In this document: one piece after another, positions 43,513-51,573 of the stretch
How positions within the stretch are numbered: the first letter of the stretch is position 1
How the letters are laid out: each line of letters opens with the position of its first letter
From: Deltaproteobacteria bacterium
GTDB lineage: Bacteria > JAGRBM01 > JAHCIT01
DNA length: 64,000 bases
NCBI GenBank assembly: GCA_026129095.1
Contig: JAHCIT010000004.1
Location: 1 to 64,000 of the forward strand
Reading direction: 5' to 3'
Notes under the pieces: generated by a model
What the model was told of the DNA's origin: nothing
The model's input: the letters and a program-made list of their open reading frames with translations, nothing else
Databases searched by the model: none
Program-made: the position numbers and the translations under genes

Positions 43513-44376
43513 TTGAAACTCAAGAACCTCACCTACCCGCTTCTAAAGAAGGCCATAGACCTCTATGTGGCCCGGGCCTATCCGGCCAAGATCATCCCCG
43601 AACGGCTGCTGGGCATCCTCGAACTGAGGGGCCTCGAAAAAAAGAGCGGCTGGAAGGACGTGGTCCAGTGGCCCGAATGGGAACGGACCCCGCCCAAGGC
43701 CGGCCCGGCCGAGGTGACGCGGCTCCAGCTCCGGCTGGGGAATGCCTCCTATCCGCACATGAAGCTGTCGCTCGACCGGATTTCGGACACCGACGAGTTC
43801 ATCTGGAGCGTTGATACCCACGACCAGAAGGTGATCGAGCTGGGCGGCGGGACGGAGAAGTACAAGAAGCTCCAGGAGGAGAACCAGCGGTTCCGGCACG
43901 AAATCGAGGCCGACTGGACGGCCGCCGGGATCAGCACCCAGAAGAGTTACTGCGAGGAGATCACCGAGCAGACGCCGCCCCCGGCCCGGATCAGCGAGAA
44001 CGCCGCCCGCGCCCTCCTCATTGACGACGATGACGAGATCCTCTGCCTGGAGCGGGTGCTGCTGGAGCACGAGGGGTTCCGGGTCTTTACCGCGAAAAGC
44101 TCCGCGGAGGCGGTGCAGGTGTTCGAGCAGTCCAAACCGTTCGACATCTGCCTCGTGGACGTGATGATGCAGGACCGCACGGGCGTGGACCTGCTGAAGG
44201 AGCTCCGCACGCGCCACGGCCTCAACTGCCCGGTCGCCTTCATCACCGCCATGATCGACCCGCCCGTCAAGCCCGAACCGAACCTCGCCGTCATCAAGAA
44301 GCCCTTCGACTCCCGCGAACTCCTCAAGACCGTGCACGACCTCATGGAAGGCAGCAGGGACCAGCGCGCCGGATGA
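43513..44376 (+). CDS. Receiver-domain protein with novel N-terminal domain
   Basis: A 287-residue protein from TTG 43513 (MKLKNLTYPLLKKAIDLYVA). Residues 1-155 form a mixed helical/beta domain I do not recognise. A receiver domain at about 160-280 begins ALLIDDDDEILCLERVLLEH and includes DICLVDVMMQ as phospho-acceptor strand and VIKKPFDSRELL as the Lys site. It overlaps the alcohol dehydrogenase gene by ATGA. No adjacent kinase faces it, although a histidine kinase lies at 45563 on the opposite strand. Confidence 0.75.
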   Translation: MKLKNLTYPLLKKAIDLYVARAYPAKIIPERLLGILELRGLEKKSGWKDVVQWPEWERTPPKAGPAEVTRLQLRLGNASYPHMKLSLDRISDTDEFIWSVDTHDQKVIELGGGTEKYKKLQEENQRFRHEIEADWTAAGISTQKSYCEEITEQTPPPARISENAARALLIDDDDEILCLERVLLEHEGFRVFTAKSSAEAVQVFEQSKPFDICLVDVMMQDRTGVDLLKELRTRHGLNCPVAFITAMIDPPVKPEPNLAVIKKPFDSRELLKTVHDLMEGSRDQRAG

Positions 44377-45542
44377 GCGGCCCCCTCCTGGCAAGCGGCC
44401 AGGCCCGGTTCAGGACCTGGCTGCCGACGCGGATCTTCGGCGGCGCGGGCTCGGCCGGAAAGGCCGCCAGAATCGCCGCCGACACCGGCATCCGCAAGGC
44501 CATTCTCGTCTCCGACCGGGGCCTTGAGGCCGCCGCCCGGACACTCGCCGAAGCGCTCGGCCCCCTGCACGCCTGCACCTTCCTCGACGTGGAGCCCGAT
44601 ACCGGCGTCGAAATCATCGACCGGGCGACCGAGCTGGCGCGCCGCCACTCGGCCGATGGTGTCGTGAGCCTGGGCGGCGGGTCGGTCATGGACACGGCGA
44701 AAGGTGTCGCCGCGGCCCTGAAAACCGAAGGCTCCGTGCGGCCGCTCATCGGCACCGGGACGATGAAGGGAAAGACGGCCGCGCCGCACCTCGGCATTCC
44801 CACCACGGCCGGCGCCGGCAGCGAAGTGACCTGCGCGGCGGTGATCCGCGACGGCGCGGCCAAGCTCGTCTTCTGGGACGACGCCCTCTACCCCGCCGCC
44901 GCGATCCTGGACCCGCTGCTCACGCTGAAGCTCCCGGCCCGGCTCACCGCCGCCACCGGCATGGACGCCCTCACCCACGCGGTCGAGGCGGTCCATTCGC
45001 TCTCGTCGGGGCCGCTCACCGACGCGCTGGCGCTCCATGCGGTCTCGCTCATTTCGGGCAGCCTGCGCGAGGCGGTCCACCTGCCTGGGAACCCCGACGC
45101 CCGGATGTCGATGCTTGTCGCCTCGAATCTCGCCGGTCAGGCGATCTCGAACGCGTTTCTGGGGTCGGTCCATGCGCTCGCCCACAGCGTGGGCGCGCAC
45201 TGCCGCGTCCACCACGGCACGGCGAATGCTATCCTGCTTCCCCATGTGATGCGGATGAACCTGGAACTGAACCCGGAGTTCTGCGCCCCGCGCTATGCCG
45301 CCGTGGGCCGGGCGCTCGGCGTGCCGCACGGAAGCCCGGAGGAGCTTTCGCTCCGGGCGGTCCAGCGGATCGGGGCGCTGATCCGCGAGGTGGACCTGCC
45401 CTCACGCCTGCGCGACGTGAATGTGCCGCCGGGAAGCGGCGCCCTCCTGGCCGAGGGGGCGATGGCCGACATCTCCCACCGCACCAACCCCGTCCCCATG
45501 ACCCGCGAGCTGTTCGAGCAGCTTGCAGAACGGGCGTGGTGA
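44373..45542 (+). CDS. Iron-containing alcohol dehydrogenase
   Basis: A 389-residue protein of the Fe-ADH family. It reduces aldehydes or oxidises alcohols with NAD(P). The dinucleotide motif is VSLGGGSVMDTAKGVAA, the following block is GIPTTAGAGSEVTCAAVI, and metal ligands lie in ATGMDALTHAVEA and GSVHALAHSVGAHCRVHHG. Length and motifs are intact. Start overlaps the preceding receiver gene (ATGA), so expression is coupled. Physiological substrate unknown. Confidence 0.9.
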   Translation: MSGPLLASGQARFRTWLPTRIFGGAGSAGKAARIAADTGIRKAILVSDRGLEAAARTLAEALGPLHACTFLDVEPDTGVEIIDRATELARRHSADGVVSLGGGSVMDTAKGVAAALKTEGSVRPLIGTGTMKGKTAAPHLGIPTTAGAGSEVTCAAVIRDGAAKLVFWDDALYPAAAILDPLLTLKLPARLTAATGMDALTHAVEAVHSLSSGPLTDALALHAVSLISGSLREAVHLPGNPDARMSMLVASNLAGQAISNAFLGSVHALAHSVGAHCRVHHGTANAILLPHVMRMNLELNPEFCAPRYAAVGRALGVPHGSPEELSLRAVQRIGALIREVDLPSRLRDVNVPPGSGALLAEGAMADISHRTNPVPMTRELFEQLAERAW

Positions 45543-45562
45543 GCGGGGGGGGCTGATGACCC

Positions 45563-46591
45563 CTACCCCACCGGCAGGACGATCCTGAACACGGTGCCGC
45601 CTCCGGGCGGGCAGTCGGCGCTGATGGTTCCGCCGTGGAGCAGAACCGCCCGGCGGGTGATTGGCAGGCCGAGGCCGGTCCCGCGGCTCTTGGTCGTGAA
45701 GAACGGGTCGAAGATCCGCTCCCTCGCCTCCGGCGGAATGCCCGGCCCCGTGTCCCTGATGGTGATCTCCGCCGCCGCCCCGCTCCGGGCCACGCCGATG
45801 GCGATGGAACCCTGGCCCTTCATCGCCTGCGCCGCGTTGAGAAGGAGGTTCATGACCGCTTCCCTGAGGAGGTCGGGATCGGCGTTCAGCCGCACGTCGT
45901 CGCCGGAGACGCGGACACTCACCCCGCCGCAGGCGGGATCCCGGTCCAGCAGGGCGCCCGAATCATTGAGAAGGGGCAGCAGCCCGATGCGCCGGAAGCT
46001 GGGCGGCCGGGGACGGCCGTAGACCAGCAGGTGATTGACCGTATCGTTCAGGCTGGCGAGCCGGTCCATGATCTCGCCGATCACGGCCCGGTCCCGGCTG
46101 TCTTCCGGGAGGCGGCCGCCGATGATCTGTATCGCGCCGCCGATTCCGGCGAGCGGGTTCCGCACCTCGTGAGCGACGACCGTGACCATCTCGCCGAGGT
46201 GGGCGAGAGCCTTCTGCTCCACCAGCGACGCCTGGGCGTCCTCCAGCCGCTTCTGGAGCCGCCGGAAAAACCACAGCCCCGCCGCCGTTGCCCAGACCGC
46301 CGTCAGCGACATCATCCGGTTGAAAATGGCGAACTGGTCGAACTCGTGGCCGAGCGTGGGCTTGAGGAAATAGCCCAGGACCGCCAGCAGCGTGACCGCC
46401 ACTGTCACCGCGAACATGGCGGCCGTGCCCCCGGCCTGGAAGGCCAGCAATAGCGGGATGATATACAGCACCGGCACGGCCAGCCCCCGCGGCGTCAGGC
46501 AGTCGGTGGCGAAAATGGCCGCGGCGATGGCGATGGTGGCCGCCACCAGCACCCACCGGCGCGCACCGGGGCTGTTCAGGGATTCAGGCAT
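45563..46591 (-). CDS. Membrane sensor histidine kinase
   Basis: About 342 residues from ATG 46591; an upstream ATG pair near 46636 would extend it by 15. Residues 12-110 contain four hydrophobic segments with no large periplasmic loop, so sensing is membrane-embedded or cytosolic. HisKA: H141 in VVAHEVRNPLAGI. HATPase: N-box AVMNLLLNAAQAM, G1 DTGPGIPPEARERIF and GTGLGLPITRRA. It resembles NtrB/ZraS kinases. It lies 112 bp downstream of the Nod/NO-reductase-like gene on the same strand; a functional link is possible. No cognate regulator is adjacent. Confidence 0.85.
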   Translation of the reverse strand: MPESLNSPGARRWVLVAATIAIAAAIFATDCLTPRGLAVPVLYIIPLLLAFQAGGTAAMFAVTVAVTLLAVLGYFLKPTLGHEFDQFAIFNRMMSLTAVWATAAGLWFFRRLQKRLEDAQASLVEQKALAHLGEMVTVVAHEVRNPLAGIGGAIQIIGGRLPEDSRDRAVIGEIMDRLASLNDTVNHLLVYGRPRPPSFRRIGLLPLLNDSGALLDRDPACGGVSVRVSGDDVRLNADPDLLREAVMNLLLNAAQAMKGQGSIAIGVARSGAAAEITIRDTGPGIPPEARERIFDPFFTTKSRGTGLGLPITRRAVLLHGGTISADCPPGGGTVFRIVLPVG

Positions 46592-46703
46592 TTCAGGTCC
46601 GGTCCTGCGGAACCCTCCCGGCCCTTCGGCCATCATCCGGGAGATTTCAACGCAAAACCGTCTTGCTGGATATGACGAATGACAGGTACCCGGCGGGAAA
46701 GGG

Positions 46704-49094
46704 CTATTTCTCGATGGCCCGGAGGATCTCGTCCTCGTGGGCGGCCCACTCCTTGTCGTAGACCGCGCGCTCGTCCGCCCCCACATCCACCTCGCGGACC
46801 AGCCGCCCGGCCCTCGACAGGACGAACCAGACCATCGGAATGACACCCCCGAACAGGAACAGCGTTCCGCCGATCTTTCGCAAGTGAGCCAGGGTCTGCC
46901 ATACCATCCCGGTCACGAAGTCGTTGGTCCGGGCGTACCACAGGCCGTGCTCCACCACGGCCGCGAGCTGGTAGAGCCCAATGGGGAACAGGTTCAGCGT
47001 CATCATCAGCACGATTCCCAGCTGGAGCGACCAGAAGGACCGGTTGATGAGCTTCTCGTTCCACGAGGCCCTGGGAAACAGGTGCTGGCAGCAGAACAGC
47101 ATGCCCGCCAGCGCCACGTTCCCCTTCACGCCGAACATGGCGGCATGGGCGTGGTTTCCGGTGAGGTAGGTCGAGTGCTCGTAGTAGTTGATGATGGGCA
47201 GGTTGATGAGCGATCCGAACACGCCGGCCCCGATGATGTTCCAGAAGTTGACGGCGAGGATGAATCTCCACACGCCTTCCATCACGAACTTCTGCCTGCC
47301 GCCGGCATGGTTCGCTCCGGCGCGCACGATCTCGTTCCGCATCCGCCAGGCGTCCAGGGTGATGAGGAGCAGCGGCAGCACCTGCAGCGTCGAGAAGACA
47401 CTGCCCAGGGCGATGATTCCCGTCGGCTTGCCGATCCAGTAGAAATTGTGGGAGATGCCGACCGTCGCCGTGACGAGGAACATCATGACCGCCAGGAAGA
47501 TGACCCGTTCGGCCATGGCGCGGTTGATGAGCCCCATCTGGACGAGCATGTATCCGACGATGCAGGTGGTGAACACCTCGAAGGTGACCTCGACCCACAT
47601 GTGGACGGTCATCCAGCGCCAGTAGTCGGAGATGGCGAAGTTGGTCCTCGCCGTCGCCCCCAGCCCGAAAAATAGGAACAGGACCATGATCGCGCTGCCG
47701 TAAAAGAGCCAGGCGGGAACGGACCAGAGGTTCTGCTTCGAGATCCAGGGCCGGACGCCCCGGAAGATGATCACGATCCACAGGACAAAGGACACCAGCA
47801 TCAGGATGTGCCAGAACCGCCCCAGCTCCATGAACTCCCATCCCTGGCTCCCGAACCAGTAGGCCAGGGTGTCGTTCATCAGGCCCATCTGGCCCGCATA
47901 GATCCCGAAAAACGCGCCCGCGCCGACGGTCACGCAAAGGGCGAACAGGAGTTCGATCAGGAAACGCTGGCCTTTGGGCACTGGTGCGAGCTTGGGCAGG
48001 AAGAAGATCGTGTACCCGACCCAGCACATGAAGAACCAGTAGATCTGAAGGAGCGTGTGCCAGGACCGGACGACGTTGAAGGGGATGGAAAGCCCGAACA
48101 GGCTGACGACCGTCATGCCCGGACCGCCTTCGAGGAAATCCTCGGCGCTCAGGATGCCCGCCAGCACCTGGACCAGGAACAGGAGCATGGCGAAGGCGAA
48201 GAACTTGTACGTGGATCTCTGGGTGGGACGGACGAAGTCGTGGCCCTTCTCCAGCTCAACCGTGGTGAGCGTGCCGCCATTGGCCCCGTTGAACGGGTCG
48301 CCGGGGAGTTCCTTCATCTGGCCATAGATGTAGAGAACCAGCATGATCCCCAGGAACAGCGCGAGGATCGAGACGAAACTCCACAGGACCGTGGGCATGG
48401 TCGGGTGGTTGCCGGCATCCGGGTCGTAGGGCCAGTTGTGCGTGTAGCTGAAGTTCTCCCCCGGCCGGTCGGCCCCGGAGACCCACCCTCCCCAGAAGAA
48501 AAAGGCCGTCAGCGCCTGCAGGTCGTCCGGGCTGGAGATGTAGTTGGGAAAGGTGAACGCCTCGGAGTAGGAGGAGTCGGTGAACATCCGCGTGTAGTGC
48601 TTTTCCAGCTCCCGCAGCGCGAACACCTGGGCGTCGTTGATGCGGATCAGGTCTTCCTCCGGGGAATATCCGTTCTCGTGGATCTCCTGCTGCACCCTCA
48701 TCCTGATCGCGTTCCGGTCCGCACCGGTCAGCTCGCGCTCCCGGCTGATCTCGTCCTCGTAGTAGGTCCGCATCGCCAGCACCGTCCGGTGCAGCGCGTC
48801 GGCGGTGAAGTCGGGGCCCCGCTCCGCGCCGTCGCCCCAGAACGATCCCCACGACATCAGTCCGCGGAGATGGAATATCTCCTTCCCGCGATCGACCCTT
48901 TCGGCGGGAATCACCGTTTCCCCGGCGGGCGAGACGAAGTTGGCGATCGGCGGCGCCCCCTCGTAGGTCCACGATCCCAGGGCGACGAGCCCCACGATGC
49001 TGATTCCGGCCACGACCGCGAAATGGAGCCACCAGGTCTTCTTGTCCAGAAGCCACTTGGCGAACGTCCGGTTCCTGTTTCCAGCTCCACTCAT
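46704..49094 (-). CDS. nod: qNor-family protein with nitric oxide dismutase (Nod) signature
   Basis: A 796-residue heme-copper-oxidase-superfamily membrane protein of quinol NO-reductase architecture (TM1 near 22-42, long periplasmic domain, then about 13 TM segments). Family motifs are present: HLRGLMSWGSFWGDGAERG and the FeB motif H498-MWV-E502. But canonical HH (His559/His560 in Geobacillus qNor numbering) is H549-N550 here (GISHNFYWIG), canonical E581 is Q571 (SVFSTLQ), and quinol-site H328 is E318 (AEDFLEG for AHYGVEG). All map with a constant 10-residue offset. H560N, E581Q and loss of quinol residues are the changes reported for Methylomirabilis Nod, which converts 2 NO to N2 and O2. 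ATG 49094 follows AGAGG. Reductase function cannot be excluded. Confidence 0.85.
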   Translation of the reverse strand: MSGAGNRNRTFAKWLLDKKTWWLHFAVVAGISIVGLVALGSWTYEGAPPIANFVSPAGETVIPAERVDRGKEIFHLRGLMSWGSFWGDGAERGPDFTADALHRTVLAMRTYYEDEISRERELTGADRNAIRMRVQQEIHENGYSPEEDLIRINDAQVFALRELEKHYTRMFTDSSYSEAFTFPNYISSPDDLQALTAFFFWGGWVSGADRPGENFSYTHNWPYDPDAGNHPTMPTVLWSFVSILALFLGIMLVLYIYGQMKELPGDPFNGANGGTLTTVELEKGHDFVRPTQRSTYKFFAFAMLLFLVQVLAGILSAEDFLEGGPGMTVVSLFGLSIPFNVVRSWHTLLQIYWFFMCWVGYTIFFLPKLAPVPKGQRFLIELLFALCVTVGAGAFFGIYAGQMGLMNDTLAYWFGSQGWEFMELGRFWHILMLVSFVLWIVIIFRGVRPWISKQNLWSVPAWLFYGSAIMVLFLFFGLGATARTNFAISDYWRWMTVHMWVEVTFEVFTTCIVGYMLVQMGLINRAMAERVIFLAVMMFLVTATVGISHNFYWIGKPTGIIALGSVFSTLQVLPLLLITLDAWRMRNEIVRAGANHAGGRQKFVMEGVWRFILAVNFWNIIGAGVFGSLINLPIINYYEHSTYLTGNHAHAAMFGVKGNVALAGMLFCCQHLFPRASWNEKLINRSFWSLQLGIVLMMTLNLFPIGLYQLAAVVEHGLWYARTNDFVTGMVWQTLAHLRKIGGTLFLFGGVIPMVWFVLSRAGRLVREVDVGADERAVYDKEWAAHEDEILRAIEK

Positions 49095-49192
49095 GGCTGC
49101 AACCTCTAATCAAGACCCAAACGGGTGACTTTCAGAAACTACGCCCAGTGGAATGTACGGTAACAAGCAGCGGCAATGTCCATCAATCCGCC

Positions 49193-49225
49193 AAATGGCT
49201 CATTTGCCTGATGCAAATGCATCAG
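49193..49225. promoter_or_regulatory. Overlapping palindromes between nod and a methyltransferase
   Basis: CTGATGCA-AA-TGCATCAG (49208-49225) is a perfect 8-bp inverted repeat. CATTTGC-CTGAT-GCAAATG (49201-49219) is a second, overlapping 7-bp one, and AAATG-GCT-CATTT overlaps its left arm. The core GATGCA/TGCATC half-sites recall NO-responsive NsrR sites, but the spacing is shorter. It lies about 100 bp upstream of nod and about 50 bp upstream of the gene at 49277, so it could serve either. Operator function is inferred. Confidence 0.45.
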
Positions 49226-49276
49226 TACCCCCCATTTCCCTCCCCGCCCCCGGCGGGTGTACGCTTGAGGGCAGTC

Positions 49277-50089
49277 ATGGCCGGACCCGACACATCGCGC
49301 CCGCAGGGGGAGCCGAAACCCGAAACGGCCGGCACGCAGCCCCTGTTCTTCTCGACCGCGCTCGGCGAGAACTACCGCGAGTTCTGGTCGAACATGGCCA
49401 GCACGCCTGAGGGGGCGCGGCTCGCCGTGTCGGGCCACCCGTTCGGCCAGTATCCGGACGAGCGGCTGGTGGACTTGCAGGGGCTCCCGGTGGCGCGGCT
49501 CGTGAAGGAGTCGCTCGACCTGGACGGCACCCAGCGGCTCCTCGAAGTCGGCTGCGGCATCGGGCGGCTCGCCCGGCACCTCGCCCCGTGGGTGGAGGAG
49601 TACCACGGGGCGGACATCTCGCCGGCCATGTGCCTGAGGGCGTCACACCGGCTCTGGGGGGTGCGGAACGCCTTTTTTCACGAACTGCCGGAGCCGGACC
49701 TTGGCGTCTTCCCCGGCCAGTCGTTCGACGCCGTGATGTTCCAGCACGTGCTCATTCACCTGGACCCGCCCGACGCCGAGCACTACCTCGCCGAGGCGTA
49801 CCGGGTGCTCCGGCCCGGCGGAAAGCTCTACGCCCAGTTCTACAACCGGCGGCACCCGCAGGGGTTCGACGAGACGGTCCACGCCGTGGACCAGCGGCTC
49901 CGCGACGGCCGCGCCCAGCGGGGCCGCGTCTTCTGCCACACGAGCCACGAGGTGCGCGCCATCGTCGCGCAGGCGGGGTTCGAGATCGACCGGGAGAAAA
50001 GCCACCTGGAACCCTGGCGCCAGAACCGGCGGTGGTGGCCCGACAACGACTTCTTCTTCTGGTTGATTGCCGTGGGGACGAGGCGCTAA
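49277..50089 (+). CDS. SAM-dependent methyltransferase (class I)
   Basis: About 270 residues from ATG 49277, with TTGAGGG upstream; the longer frame from 49148 runs through the palindromes. The Rossmann motif I is LLEVGCGIGRLARHLAP, motif II EYHGADISPAMC, motif IV SFDAVMFQHVLIHLD and post-motif YRVLRPGGKLYAQFYNRR. Methyltransf_11/25-type. The N-terminal 70 residues (ENYREFWSNMASTPEGARLA) are typical of methyltransferases acting on small molecules or sugars. Substrate unknown. Divergent from nod. Confidence 0.82.
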   Translation: MAGPDTSRPQGEPKPETAGTQPLFFSTALGENYREFWSNMASTPEGARLAVSGHPFGQYPDERLVDLQGLPVARLVKESLDLDGTQRLLEVGCGIGRLARHLAPWVEEYHGADISPAMCLRASHRLWGVRNAFFHELPEPDLGVFPGQSFDAVMFQHVLIHLDPPDAEHYLAEAYRVLRPGGKLYAQFYNRRHPQGFDETVHAVDQRLRDGRAQRGRVFCHTSHEVRAIVAQAGFEIDREKSHLEPWRQNRRWWPDNDFFFWLIAVGTRR

Positions 50090-50101
50090 GAGCGCCCCGT
50101 C

Positions 50102-51097
50102 TTGTACGTGCCCAAGCACCATTACTTCGACGTGAGGGCCCCGGAGGCGGGGATGCGGCTGGACCGGCTGGTGCGGAAGCTCCTGCCGGACGAGACGCTC
50201 GGCAACATCCACCGGATGATCCGCAGCGGCATGGTGCAGGTGGGAAAAACACGGCGCGAGAACAGCTACCGCGTGAGCGAGGGCGAGGTGGTGGTGCTTC
50301 CGCAGCCGCCGAAACTGGTCCGCCCCAAGCCCCCGCCGCCCGAGACAAAAGAGTGGACCGCGCCCGCGCCCCAGGTGATCCGCGAGGCCCCCGGCTGGAT
50401 CGCGCTCCACAAGCCGGGCGGGCTCTCCGTTCAGGGCGGCACGGGACAGGGCCCCTGGAGCGTCGTCAACTGGCTGAAGGTGAAATACCCGGAGGCGGAG
50501 TTCGCCCCGGCGCCCGTCCACCGGCTCGACCTGGACACGACGGGGCTCCTCATCGCGGCGCGGACGCCGCAGGCGGCCCGGTGGTTCCAGCTTCACTTAA
50601 GCTCGCGCACGATGCGGAAATACTACCTCGCGCTGGTGGAAAGCCGCCCCCGGTTCGAGCACACGATGGTTGACGGGCCGCTCTACCGGGCGACCTCCGG
50701 ACGGATCAAGATGAGCGTGGATACCCGCGGCGTCACGGCGCTTACCGAGGTGTGGACGCTCTCCCGCGGGGAGCGCAGCTCGCTCGTCATGGCCTTTCCG
50801 CACACGGGCAGGACGCACCAGATCCGGGCGCACCTGGCGCACCTGGGCCACCCGATCCTGATGGACGAGCGGTACGGCTCGACGATGCGGCTGCCCGACG
50901 GCCTGAGGCCGTTCGAGCGGATCTACCTCCACGCCTGGCGGCTCGACTTTCCCGCCCCGCCCGGTTCGGAGGGCGAAGGCGAACGCATCCGGGTGGAGGC
51001 CCCGCCCGACGGCCTGTTCATGAAGGCGATCCGGGCGACCGGAAACCGCCTCACCCCAGCCCCCTCTCCACCTGAAGTGGAGAGGGGGAAGGAATGA
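50102..51097 (+). CDS. RluA-family pseudouridine synthase with S4 domain
   Basis: About 331 residues from TTG 50102. It isomerises uridine to pseudouridine in rRNA or tRNA. An S4 RNA-binding domain (about 15-65, RLDRLVRKLLPDETLGNIHR) precedes the catalytic domain. The motif VHRLDLDTTGLLIAAR contains the catalytic Asp of HRLDxxTSG, and the later motif HTGRTHQIRAHLAHLGHPIL is complete. RluC/RluD-like. The last 15 or so residues (NRLTPAPSPPEVERGKE) are translated from a dispersed palindromic repeat, so the natural C-terminus has been replaced or extended by the repeat. Confidence 0.9.
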   Translation: MYVPKHHYFDVRAPEAGMRLDRLVRKLLPDETLGNIHRMIRSGMVQVGKTRRENSYRVSEGEVVVLPQPPKLVRPKPPPPETKEWTAPAPQVIREAPGWIALHKPGGLSVQGGTGQGPWSVVNWLKVKYPEAEFAPAPVHRLDLDTTGLLIAARTPQAARWFQLHLSSRTMRKYYLALVESRPRFEHTMVDGPLYRATSGRIKMSVDTRGVTALTEVWTLSRGERSSLVMAFPHTGRTHQIRAHLAHLGHPILMDERYGSTMRLPDGLRPFERIYLHAWRLDFPAPPGSEGEGERIRVEAPPDGLFMKAIRATGNRLTPAPSPPEVERGKE

Positions 51098-51152
51098 GAA
51101 AGGGGAAAAGATGCCTTTCCTGTTCCCCTCTCCGGTTTTCTGGAGAGGGGTC
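51052..51152. repeat. Two dispersed palindromic repeats, one inside a gene end
   Basis: CCCCCTCTCCAC/GTGGAGAGGGGG (about 51059-51087) overlaps the end of the pseudouridine synthase gene. CCCCTCTCCGG/CTGGAGAGGGG-type (51125-51150) follows 40 bp later. Both belong to the family at 40, 1067, 2078, 6542, 53894 and 58018. Confidence 0.8.
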
Positions 51153-51167
51153 AGGCAAGGTCGTAAA

Positions 51168-51191
51168 ATTATTCGGATATATTCGAATAAT
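51168..51191. promoter_or_regulatory. AT-rich inverted repeat upstream of the PqqD-radical SAM operon
   Basis: ATTATTCG (51168-51175) and CGAATAAT (51184-51191) form a perfect 8-bp inverted repeat around GATATATT. It stands out in a GC-rich setting, about 110 bp before the PqqD-like gene, and an extra ATTCG follows. Operator or promoter element likely; regulator unknown. Confidence 0.5.
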
Positions 51192-51303
51192 CATTCGAGT
51201 ATGGTGAAATCTCTGGAATACTTCCTCGACTATACGTCACCCGCCGCAGGCGAATCCCGATTCCCCCTTCGCTCCCGCCGTTCATGTTCTACACTGGCGG
51301 GCC

Positions 51304-51573
51304 ATGACGGCCTACCAGCAGAACCGGGAGATCGCGTGGCGGGAGGTGGACGGGGAAGCGATCCTCGTGGACCCGCTGGCGCGCCAGCTCCGCGTGCTGA
51401 ACCCGGCGGGGACGTTCCTGTGGGCGCAGCTTGAGGCGCCCCGGACGGCGGAGGAACTCGCCGCGCTGCTCACGGCCGAGTTCGACGTGACGGCCGGGGA
51501 GGCCCGCCGCGACGTCGAGGGCTTCCTTGCCCACCTTCTCGGCAAGAAACTGGTCAGGGAGATCACCCGGTGA
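51304..51573 (+). CDS. PqqD-like peptide-binding protein (RRE)
   Basis: An 89-residue protein matching the PqqD family: EIAWREVDGEAILVDPLARQ, LRVLNPAGTFLWAQLEAPRT, then ELAALLTAEFDVTAGEARRD and FLAHLLGKKLV. PqqD-like RiPP recognition elements bind the leader of a precursor peptide and deliver it to a radical SAM enzyme. First gene of a tightly packed four-gene operon; its stop overlaps the next start (ATGA). It lacks any fused domain. Confidence 0.85.
   Translation: MTAYQQNREIAWREVDGEAILVDPLARQLRVLNPAGTFLWAQLEAPRTAEELAALLTAEFDVTAGEARRDVEGFLAHLLGKKLVREITR

Noticed and set aside
46704-49094. Plain quinol-dependent nitric oxide reductase (norZ)
   Set aside because: Overall fold fits, but the second FeB histidine and Glu581 equivalents are Asn and Gln, and the quinol His is Glu. 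I therefore favour Nod, while keeping reductase as an alternative.
49172-49189. FNR-like site (TTGAT on the minus strand)
   Set aside because: Only the left half-site TTGAT is good; the right half matches in 2 of 5 positions.
51201-51434. Small ORF as a RiPP precursor before the PqqD-like gene
   Set aside because: It has no ribosome site and most of it is the +1-type shadow of the PqqD-like gene; residues look like GC-rich noise.
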